Shown: piece after piece, positions 5,432 to 11,856 of the stretch
How the letters are laid out: every line of letters begins with the position of its first letter
Position numbering within the stretch: position 1 is the stretch's first letter
Source of the DNA: an uncultured Pseudomonadota bacterium
GTDB taxonomy: Bacteria > Pseudomonadota > Alphaproteobacteria > RF32 > CAG-239
DNA length: 15,538 nt
Assembly (NCBI GenBank): GCA_949295395.1
Contig: CASFLB010000017.1
Coordinates: 3,235 to 18,772, forward strand
Reading direction: 5' to 3'
The notes under the pieces: model-generated
Database searches by the model: none
Seen by the model: the letters and a program-made list of their open reading frames with translations, nothing else
What the model was told of the DNA's origin: nothing
Translations under genes and position numbers: made by a program

Positions 5432-7918
5432 CTAAGCTGCAACAATATTAACAATTTTATTCGGAACAACAATCACCTTACGAATAACTTTTCCTTCCGT
5501 TTGGCGTTGAATATTCTCAAGGCTGAGGGCAGCTTTTTCGACATCGCTTTGCGGCGTATCTTTTGGCATTTCGATTGTACCGCGCATTTTACCATTGAGT
5601 TGAACGGCAATTGTCACAACGCTGTCTTCGGCCAAGTTTTTATCAAACTTCGGCCAATCAGCCATAACCGCTAAGCCCTCATGTCCGAGACGAGCCCACA
5701 TTTCCTCAGACAAATGCGGCGTAAACGGACAAAGCAACATAATCAGATTTTCATAAAGCTCAGGAGCTATTTCATCTTTTTCCGACAAATAATTAGCATA
5801 AGTCATCAAAGAAGAAACCGCCGTATTAAACTTCATTTGGTCGATTCGCTCTGTCACTTCTTTAATACATTTGTGCATAGCGCGTAAATCTTTTTCAGAG
5901 GCAACGGCAGACTTATTTACCTTTTTGAACAAACCATAAACTTTGTTTACAAAACGATAAACACCCATCAAGCTCTCATCTGACCACATAGCGGTCTGAT
6001 CAAACGGGCCGATAAACATTTCATACAAACGGAAGGTATCGGCACCATAAGCATCGACAATATCATCAGGATTAATAACATTGCCGCGTGACTTTGACAT
6101 TTTTTCACCGTTTGAAGCCAAAATCATACCATGAGAGGTACGTCTTCTGTAAGGTTCCTTCGTCGGAACAAGCCCGCAATCATACAAAAACTTGTGCCAA
6201 AAACGAGAATAGAGCAAGTGCAAAGTTGTATGTTCCATACCACCATTGTACCAATCAACCGGCATCCAATAATCCAACGCCTCTTTAGAAGCAAATTCTT
6301 TATTATTGTGTGGATCACAATAGCGCAGGAAATACCAAGACGAACCGGCCCAGTTTGGCATCGTATCGGTTTCACGGCGAGCTTTTCCACCGCATTTCGG
6401 ACAAGTTGTTTCAAGCCAAGCTCCGGCTTTTGACAAAGGCGATTCGCCTTCATCATTTGGCAAATAATCCGGCACTTCGGGCAAAGTCAACGGCAACTGA
6501 TTTTCCGGAATTGGCTGCCAACCGCAATGCTCACAATAAACCATCGGAATAGGCTCGCCCCAATAACGCTGACGAGAAAAGACCCAATCACGCAGTTTAT
6601 AGTTTACTTTAGCATTACCGAAATTATTTTTAACGGCAAAATCAATAGCGGCGCGAATGCCGTCTTCTTTGTTCATTCCGTTCAAAAAGCCGGAATTAAT
6701 ATGAGCACCGTCCTCTTCCCATGCTTGTTCAGAAATATCGCCACCTTCCAAAACTTGAATAATCGGTAGATTAAACTTCTTAGCAAAATCATAGTCGCGT
6801 TGATCATGAGCCGGCACCGCCATAATGGCACCGGTACCATAACCGGTTAAAACATAATCGGAAATAAAGACCGGAATAAGCTCACCGTTATAAGGATTTT
6901 TAGCTTTAATGCCTTTGAGTTCGACACCGGTTTTAGAATCATCGGCGGTACGTTGCAAATCAGACTTTTTAGCTGTTTCGGCAACATAATTTTTAATATC
7001 CGCTTGGTTAGCAAAATGAGACATCAATTCAGCAACGAACTCATGTTCGGGAGCCATAACCATATAAGTCACACCAAAAGCGGTATCCGGCCGTGTTGTA
7101 AAGACCTTAAGCTTTTTACCTTCCAGCGGCGTACCATCCTCAAGACACAGCTCAAAATCAAGCTCAGCACCCTCCGAACGACCAATCCAATTGATTTGTT
7201 GAGACTTAACACGGTCAATAAAGTCCAAATCATCTAAATCATTAATCAAACGATCAGCATATTTGGTAATAGCCACCATCCACTGCTCTTTATCACGACG
7301 CACGACCTGAGCACCGCAGCGTTCGCAACAACCATTGACCACTTCTTCATTTGCCAAACCAACTTTACAAGACGGACACCAGTTAATAGCGATTTTATCT
7401 TTATAAGCCAAACCTTTTTCAAACAGCTTAATAAACATCCACTGTGTCCACTTATAATACTCGGGATCGCACGTAGCAAAACTTCTGTCCCAATCAAAGC
7501 TAAAACCGAGTGACTTCAACTGACGCGTAAAAGTTTCAATATTTTTCTTGGTTGAAACAGCCGGATGCACACCGGTTTTAATGGCATAATTTTCGGCCGG
7601 CAAACCAAAGGCGTCAAACCCCATCGGATAAAGGACATTAAACCCTTGCATTCTTTTTTTGCGAGCAATCACATCAAGCGCGGTATAAGAACGCGGATGC
7701 CCGACATGAAGTCCGGCTCCGGAAGGATACGGAAATTCAACCAAGGCATAAAATTTTTCTTTAGACTTATCAATATCAACTTTATAGGCTTTTTCCTCAT
7801 CCCAAATTTTCTGCCATTTCGATTCAATTGTTCTAAAATTATAACGGTCCTCAACATCCCATTGCTTCTGCCATTCCTCAAAAGAAGCACAACCATTATA
7901 GTGTGTATTCCCTGTCAT
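5432..7918 (-). CDS. leuS: Leucyl-tRNA synthetase (zinc-knuckle type)
   Basis: 828 residues. Attaches leucine to tRNA-Leu in the cytosol. Seen in order: a 24-residue N-terminal extension; HIGH motif HVGH (71-74); a zinc knuckle with Cys181/184 and Cys198/201; the CP1 editing domain with TTRPDTAFGV (274-283) and GTGAIMAVPAHDQRD (361-375), whose editing aspartate is present; a second cysteine set at 462/465 and 506/509; KMSKS (606-610); then the anticodon-binding and C-terminal domains. The ATG at 7918 has AAGGAA 9 bases upstream; a TTG at 7939 is less likely. Both zinc knuckles, SGAGLHVGHP, and MPNWAGSSWYFLRY (520-533) are unlike the alphaproteobacterial form I know (HMGHVRNYT; NWDPVDMTVLANEQV). 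They resemble Patescibacterial/Spirochaete/Bacteroidetes enzymes instead, suggesting transfer. It is the only leuS visible, in an otherwise alphaproteobacterial gene order. Confidence 0.97.
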   Translation of the reverse strand: MTGNTHYNGCASFEEWQKQWDVEDRYNFRTIESKWQKIWDEEKAYKVDIDKSKEKFYALVEFPYPSGAGLHVGHPRSYTALDVIARKKRMQGFNVLYPMGFDAFGLPAENYAIKTGVHPAVSTKKNIETFTRQLKSLGFSFDWDRSFATCDPEYYKWTQWMFIKLFEKGLAYKDKIAINWCPSCKVGLANEEVVNGCCERCGAQVVRRDKEQWMVAITKYADRLINDLDDLDFIDRVKSQQINWIGRSEGAELDFELCLEDGTPLEGKKLKVFTTRPDTAFGVTYMVMAPEHEFVAELMSHFANQADIKNYVAETAKKSDLQRTADDSKTGVELKGIKAKNPYNGELIPVFISDYVLTGYGTGAIMAVPAHDQRDYDFAKKFNLPIIQVLEGGDISEQAWEEDGAHINSGFLNGMNKEDGIRAAIDFAVKNNFGNAKVNYKLRDWVFSRQRYWGEPIPMVYCEHCGWQPIPENQLPLTLPEVPDYLPNDEGESPLSKAGAWLETTCPKCGGKARRETDTMPNWAGSSWYFLRYCDPHNNKEFASKEALDYWMPVDWYNGGMEHTTLHLLYSRFWHKFLYDCGLVPTKEPYRRRTSHGMILASNGEKMSKSRGNVINPDDIVDAYGADTFRLYEMFIGPFDQTAMWSDESLMGVYRFVNKVYGLFKKVNKSAVASEKDLRAMHKCIKEVTERIDQMKFNTAVSSLMTYANYLSEKDEIAPELYENLIMLLCPFTPHLSEEMWARLGHEGLAVMADWPKFDKNLAEDSVVTIAVQLNGKMRGTIEMPKDTPQSDVEKAALSLENIQRQTEGKVIRKVIVVPNKIVNIVAA

Positions 7919-7927
7919 TTTAAAAAA

Positions 7928-7933
7928 TTCCTT
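7928..7933 (-). promoter_or_regulatory. Ribosome binding site choosing the leuS start
   Basis: AAGGAA on the minus strand is 9 bases before the ATG at 7918. The alternative TTG at 7939 lies upstream of this site and has no purine-rich site of its own. Confidence 0.6.
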
Positions 7934-7946
7934 AAACAAACAAAAA

Positions 7947-8405
7947 TTAACGTGTCATAACATCACGATGATACAGTTCTCTAGCCTGCATCACGATAGC
8001 TTTTTCGGTTTCTTCGGAGAGTCGATTATCGACGGTATCATCGACCCAGGTTCCGTTCTTAAGTCGTCTTTTATAAACATCGACTTTAAGGCTGTTTGCC
8101 TGCAATTTTTGAGAATAGATATGAACGACGACCTTAAACTGTTCGTTATTTGAAAAAGTTTTCCAATCCGTAACAATCACGCCGCCTTCACCATCAGATG
8201 AGGCCAACGGCATAAAGGAAAGTTTCTCAAGAGACGCCTGCCACAAATAAGGATTAACCTTAAGAGCATCGGTTTTCTCCGCCACAGATGCTTCTTGAGT
8301 TTGATTTTCCGCAGTTTTTTCTTCACCGAAGGGCCAAATAGCTTGCCAATAAGAACAGCCGTTTAGCATCAACAGACCAACAAACAAACACAAATATTTT
8401 TTCAT
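7947..8405 (-). CDS. DUF3576 domain-containing lipoprotein
   Basis: 152 residues of unknown function. The N-terminus is a lipoprotein signal, with Lys2-Lys3, a hydrophobic core and lipobox LNGC (lipidated Cys17). A low-complexity Glu/Ala/Thr linker (about 27-47) leads to the DUF3576 core VNPYLWQASLEKLSFMPLAS, then GGVIVTDW (76-83) and a C-terminal helix, LYHRD. The family is described as alphaproteobacterial and lies next to leuS in many genomes, as here, with 28 bases before the leuS start. The ATG at 8405 has GAGG 8 bases upstream. It is the first gene of the four-gene minus-strand operon ending in holA, and two of the four products are envelope lipoproteins. It is preceded by a near-consensus promoter at 8438-8465. 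Confidence 0.87.
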   Translation of the reverse strand: MKKYLCLFVGLLMLNGCSYWQAIWPFGEEKTAENQTQEASVAEKTDALKVNPYLWQASLEKLSFMPLASSDGEGGVIVTDWKTFSNNEQFKVVVHIYSQKLQANSLKVDVYKRRLKNGTWVDDTVDNRLSEETEKAIVMQARELYHRDVMTR

Positions 8406-8437
8406 AACTCTATCCTCAATAAAAAAAATTCGTCACC

Positions 8438-8465
8438 ATTATAAAAGCAAATAGAAAAAACACAA
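8438..8465 (-). promoter_or_regulatory. Promoter of the DUF3576-leuS-lptE-holA operon
   Basis: On the minus strand, TTGTGT (8465-8460) and a perfect TATAAT (8443-8438) are separated by 16 bases. This lies 33 bases before the first gene and is the best sigma70-type match on this side of the divergent region. Confidence 0.55.
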
Positions 8466-8487
8466 GGGTTTAACTTGCAATTAACCC
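8466..8487. promoter_or_regulatory. Inverted repeat with TTAA-N7-TTAA (CtrA-like)
   Basis: The divergent gap between DUF3576 and rsmB holds GGGTTTAA, then CTTGCAA, then TTAACCC: a near-palindrome containing an exact TTAA-N7-TTAA (8470-8484). This spacing is the published consensus for the alphaproteobacterial cell-cycle regulator CtrA. It covers the proposed -35 box of rsmB and abuts the -35 of the leuS operon. Chance occurrence in AT-rich sequence is quite possible. Confidence 0.3.
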
Positions 8488-8502
8488 GAAAAGAACTAAA
8501 AT
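8475..8502 (+). promoter_or_regulatory. Candidate rsmB promoter
   Basis: TTGCAA (8475-8480) and TAAAAT (8497-8502) are separated by 16 bases, 24 bases before the rsmB start. The -35 box falls inside the TTAA-N7-TTAA element. Confidence 0.45.
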
Positions 8503-8526
8503 AAATTTCAAACCAAAGGAAAAAAG

Positions 8527-9807
8527 ATGAGCAACGCACGAGAAAAAACCCTAAAAGCGGTCATATCTTGCCTAAAAGAAAAGACGCTGATGCAAATAGA
8601 CGCCCACGAAGAAGACGCGGGTTTCATCAAAATGCTGTCCCAAAGCCTCTTCCGACATTGGGTTGAGCTGGAGTCGATTCTCAAACAATACATAAAGAAA
8701 CCGCTTCCGGCAAAAGAGCAAACAACACAGATAATTCTACAGCTCGGTGCCGCCGAACTTCGCTATATGCAAACACCGGCCTATGCCGCAATAAGCGAAT
8801 GGGTTGAACTAAGTAAAAAATACGCAAACAAATACCAAAGCGGCTTGGTAAACGCGGTTTTAAGAAAAGTTTCTAATCACCCGACCAATCAAACGGAAGA
8901 GCAACACTTCTTCCCGACAAGCTTTCTTAAGATACTCAAACAAGACTACAGCAAAGAACAAATTGAAAGCATGGAAAAAGCCGCCCAAAAGAGCGAACCT
9001 CCGCTAAACATCACGGTCAAAGATAATCCGCAAGACTGGGCAGAAAAGCTTGGTGGGCGTATTATAACCGGCAACAGCCTTGTCTTAACATCCAAAGGGG
9101 CTGTTAACGCGCTTGAAGGCTACAAAGAAGGAGCTTGGTGGGTACAAGACTTTGCAGCTTCGCTGGCGGTAACGATTATGGGAGACATAAAAGGAAAACG
9201 AATTCTCGACCTTTGCGCCGCCCCGGGAGGAAAAACGGCACAATTAATTGCCAAAGGAGCCAACGTGACAGCGTTAGATATATCACCGGCCCGACTTGAA
9301 ACATTGAAAAACAATCTAGAGCGCCTAAATTTAAAAGCACAAGATATAATCTGTTCTGACGCCATAAGCTATCTTCAAAATTACCGAGGAGAAGGCTACG
9401 ACGGTATTTTGCTTGATGCCCCCTGCTCCGCAACCGGCATATTCCGCCGCCACCCCGAAATTTTGCAACACAAAGACATATCTGACATCAAAAAACAATC
9501 AGAAATCCAGCGCAAAATTTTACAAGAAGTCGGCAAAGCTTTAAAGATAGGAGGCTTTTTGGTATATAGCGTTTGCTCATTAGCCAAAGCTGAAGGCAAA
9601 AGCCAAATACGGCACTTTCTAGAAAAAGACGATTCGTTTACGCTCATAAAGCTCAAAGAATCAGACCTAACTTCACAACAAAACACAGCGTTAACAAGTC
9701 TGATAACTGAGGAAGGATACCTAGCCACATTAGCCGACAAACTCCCCGAAATTGGAGGCGTCGATTCGTTTTTCATCGCAAAACTACAAAAGGCCAAAGA
9801 AAAATGA
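8527..9807 (+). CDS. rsmB: 16S rRNA m5C methyltransferase (RsmB/NOP family)
   Basis: 426 residues. Methylates a cytosine of 16S rRNA (C967 in E. coli) using SAM. The N-terminal third (1-about 115) is the NusB-like RNA-binding domain, with LGAAELRYMQTPAYAAISEWVEL and SGLVNAVLRK. The C-terminal catalytic domain has DLCAAPGGKTAQL (228-240), LDAPCSATGIFRRHPEI (296-312) and VYSVCSL (346-352). The two family cysteines are both present: Cys350, the expected nucleophile, and Cys300, the expected release residue. The ATG at 8527 has AAGGA 6 bases upstream. The stop overlaps the next ATG as ATGA (9804-9807), so the following gene is translationally coupled to it. Assignment to RsmB rather than another RsmB/NOP paralogue rests on the NusB-like domain. 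Confidence 0.93.
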   Translation: MSNAREKTLKAVISCLKEKTLMQIDAHEEDAGFIKMLSQSLFRHWVELESILKQYIKKPLPAKEQTTQIILQLGAAELRYMQTPAYAAISEWVELSKKYANKYQSGLVNAVLRKVSNHPTNQTEEQHFFPTSFLKILKQDYSKEQIESMEKAAQKSEPPLNITVKDNPQDWAEKLGGRIITGNSLVLTSKGAVNALEGYKEGAWWVQDFAASLAVTIMGDIKGKRILDLCAAPGGKTAQLIAKGANVTALDISPARLETLKNNLERLNLKAQDIICSDAISYLQNYRGEGYDGILLDAPCSATGIFRRHPEILQHKDISDIKKQSEIQRKILQEVGKALKIGGFLVYSVCSLAKAEGKSQIRHFLEKDDSFTLIKLKESDLTSQQNTALTSLITEEGYLATLADKLPEIGGVDSFFIAKLQKAKEK

Positions 9808-10727
9808 GAACAAACATCAAGACAACCACCACAAAAGAAAAACCGATATACATTCTCGGCACAAACGCCATAAGCCTTTATTTGGCGGCCAAATTTCAAC
9901 TTGGCGGTGAACGAGTTATCCTTCTAACCGACAAACGCGATGAAGGAAACATAGCCAACACAGAATTTCACATAAAAGAAGATTCAGCCGGCAAGAAAGA
10001 AGGAATATGGATTGAAACATCTTTTTGGACCAAAGAAGAAGCAAAACTAGTCATCATCGCTTCGGGCACACAAGAAGTTAACTCAGATATTTTTCGGCTT
10101 GGGAAAGAAAAATTATCTCATTGTCCCACACTTTGCCTTTCATTGTGCGAAGACATAAATTTCATCAGAATGAGCTTAAACACCAATATCATACAAACCT
10201 GGTTTGACGGCTGGGTAAATCGCAAAAACAACCACCTTTACGCTTATGGCAAATTACCGGAAATCATGCTCAACAATCCAACCGATGACGAAACACTCCG
10301 CGAGCTAGAAAAACGAATATCACCATCTGGGCTAAAACTACGCAACCCTTCTTTAAACGAATACAAAGAAAAACTTTATGTCCGCATGGGTTGTTCTTTG
10401 GCCTGTGCCATTTGCCAAAAGAACCTAAATCAAATCTTCAAAAACAAAAGCGATACAGAATTACTTGAACAGTTTTTCCAAGAAATCAGCAGCGTTTCCG
10501 AGGTTGAACAAACCCCTATCTCGGCGGAAAGACTCATGGAAATAGCCAAAGGCATACCGGCAAATTACATTTTTCCGCTTCAAAAAAGCCTAAGCGAAAG
10601 ACACAGCGGAGAATACAGCTATTTCAATGACTACATTTTGCGTTACACCCGCCGAAACGATTGCAAAGTTGACGCCATGGCTCAAAGCCTGAAAAAAATT
10701 TATCACACATACCTTAGCATAAAATGA
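9804..10727 (+). CDS. Ketopantoate-reductase-like protein, active site altered
   Basis: 307 residues that I read as a divergent member of the ketopantoate reductase (PanE/ApbA) fold. The N-terminus has one Rossmann unit, IYILGTNAISLYLAAKF (15-31), with a degraded glycine motif; LVIIAS (82-87) fits strand 4. The C-terminal half aligns with PanE_C: KLYVRMGCSLACAI (190-203) against KLxxNxxxNPLTAI, and GEYSYFNDYILR (269-280) against the region of E. coli Glu256. Lys190 and Glu270 fit the catalytic lysine and glutamate, but the two substrate asparagines of the first motif and the NGxG loop (here LCEDIN) are missing. It therefore probably does not make pantoate, and may be non-catalytic or act on another substrate. 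The ATG overlaps the rsmB stop. Fold assignment is moderate; function is unknown. Confidence 0.6.
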   Translation: MRTNIKTTTTKEKPIYILGTNAISLYLAAKFQLGGERVILLTDKRDEGNIANTEFHIKEDSAGKKEGIWIETSFWTKEEAKLVIIASGTQEVNSDIFRLGKEKLSHCPTLCLSLCEDINFIRMSLNTNIIQTWFDGWVNRKNNHLYAYGKLPEIMLNNPTDDETLRELEKRISPSGLKLRNPSLNEYKEKLYVRMGCSLACAICQKNLNQIFKNKSDTELLEQFFQEISSVSEVEQTPISAERLMEIAKGIPANYIFPLQKSLSERHSGEYSYFNDYILRYTRRNDCKVDAMAQSLKKIYHTYLSIK

Positions 10728-10736
10728 TAGTAAAGG

Positions 10737-10765
10737 TTGAAGCCCCCATGAAAACATACTATAAA
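10737..10765 (+). promoter_or_regulatory. Candidate internal promoter
   Basis: TTGAAG (10737-10742) and TATAAA (10760-10765) are separated by 17 bases in the 78-base gap before the membrane protein at 10806. It could let the last two genes of the run be expressed apart from rsmB. Confidence 0.4.
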
Positions 10766-10805
10766 GAATAAAAAGGAACAGACAACTTTTAAGGCAACCA
10801 CACGC

Positions 10806-11852
10806 ATGGATCAAAGTCTGATAACAACGCTAGCCATTGTAATAATAAGCTTTTTAAGTGCTTTTACAGGTCTAAAGCTAAGAGTAACCCACAATGCCAA
10901 AAGCAGTTTTTGGGTACTGTGGAGCGTTCTTTTGGCAAGTTGGATAATCCTTGATATGTTAACCCCAAACAAAACAGACTTCATTACCGCGTTTTACCCG
11001 TGGGAGCTTCCGACAATTGGTCTGATAAGTGCCGGTCTATATCTTTTATTAAAAAAATATTCTCGTTTCAGCATCATCATTCTTTTAATTGGAGCGGAGC
11101 TTGGTAGTTTCACCTTGCCGAGTAATGGTTTTATATTTAACGAGAGTTTAAATTTTTGGGCCGATCGAGGCATTCTTATCTTACTATGGACAATATACGC
11201 TTATTGCTTTAACTGGCTCAAGACAACCGACGGCATAATCGGAATTCAAAGCCTTGGCACCTTAGCCGGCATCACCGGACTAAGCGTCATTAACGCCGCT
11301 CCAAATTTTATAGGCATGATGTCCTTATGCGGCATAAGTGTTTTCGGCGCTTGGCAATTATTTAACCGTTATCCGGCTCAGCAAAAATTCTCAACCGCCG
11401 AGAGCTGGGCAATAGGATTTATTTTAGGCTGGATAAATCTTAAAGCCGCGACGGAAGGAGCCGGCAGTTGCCTTTTATGCTTTAACATGTTCTACGCCTA
11501 TGAGATATTCATATGCACGGCCTATATGTTTCTTCATTGGAACAAAGCGGAAAATCCGGCCATAAACTCCGATTTTTACCGTGTCAGCCTAAGTGGTTTA
11601 TCACCGGCCGAAATTACGACCGCCGTCAGCAAGCTATTTTTGCTTCTGATAGTTTTTGGCGGCTTCTCAGCCTTTACGCCAAATGCATATTCTCTTCCGT
11701 TATTTTCACTAATAACCTGCGTATGGTTTTTCTATCGACTGAACCATTGGCAAGAAACCCTTCCAACCCTCAAAGAAATCAACACCAAAATAATCACCGA
11801 TTTTAAGAGCAACGTCAGCGATATTGCCGGTGGTTTCAAGCCGAAAGACTAA
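10806..11852 (+). CDS. Polytopic membrane protein, degenerate WecA/MraY-like
   Basis: 348 residues with about ten or eleven hydrophobic segments, from 5-24 through 294-310. Order and spacing match the polyprenyl-phosphate sugar-1-phosphate transferase family (glycosyltransferase family 4-like; WecA, MraY). GLYLLLKKYSRF (78-88) sits where GLLDDLRxLxxR is expected; FNWLKTTDGIIGI (135-147) where NFxDGxDGL is expected; LFNRYPAQQKFSTAESWAIGF (185-205) where FNxxPAxxFxGDxGSxxLGF is expected; and NSDFYRVSLSGLSPAEIT (254-271) where HRxHxYQRLxxxGxSHxxVT is expected. In each, the metal or catalytic residues are gone (DD to LL, second D of DGxDG to I, GD to ST, H..H to N..D), and only Asp142 remains. 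The enzyme is probably inactive, or the link is only structural. The start has only a weak AAGG upstream. It lies 4 bases before the TPR gene. Confidence 0.6.
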   Translation: MDQSLITTLAIVIISFLSAFTGLKLRVTHNAKSSFWVLWSVLLASWIILDMLTPNKTDFITAFYPWELPTIGLISAGLYLLLKKYSRFSIIILLIGAELGSFTLPSNGFIFNESLNFWADRGILILLWTIYAYCFNWLKTTDGIIGIQSLGTLAGITGLSVINAAPNFIGMMSLCGISVFGAWQLFNRYPAQQKFSTAESWAIGFILGWINLKAATEGAGSCLLCFNMFYAYEIFICTAYMFLHWNKAENPAINSDFYRVSLSGLSPAEITTAVSKLFLLLIVFGGFSAFTPNAYSLPLFSLITCVWFFYRLNHWQETLPTLKEINTKIITDFKSNVSDIAGGFKPKD

Positions 11853-11856
11853 ATAA

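Noticed and set aside
6088..6769. Several overlapping open frames opposite and within leuS
   Set aside because: All are explained by the codon pattern of leuS; none has a start site or a plausible protein sequence.
7565..7960. 131-codon open frame antisense to the 5' end of leuS
   Set aside because: The translation has no recognisable domain and lies wholly opposite strongly conserved LeuRS coding sequence; it is a reading-frame shadow.
9396..9899. 167-codon minus-strand frame across the rsmB/reductase-like junction
   Set aside because: It is Cys/Ser-rich low-quality sequence opposite conserved RsmB motifs, with no ribosome binding site seen.
10748..10771. Seven-codon open frame before the membrane protein gene
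   Set aside because: It overlaps the proposed promoter, has no ribosome binding site and no attenuator-like hairpin follows it.
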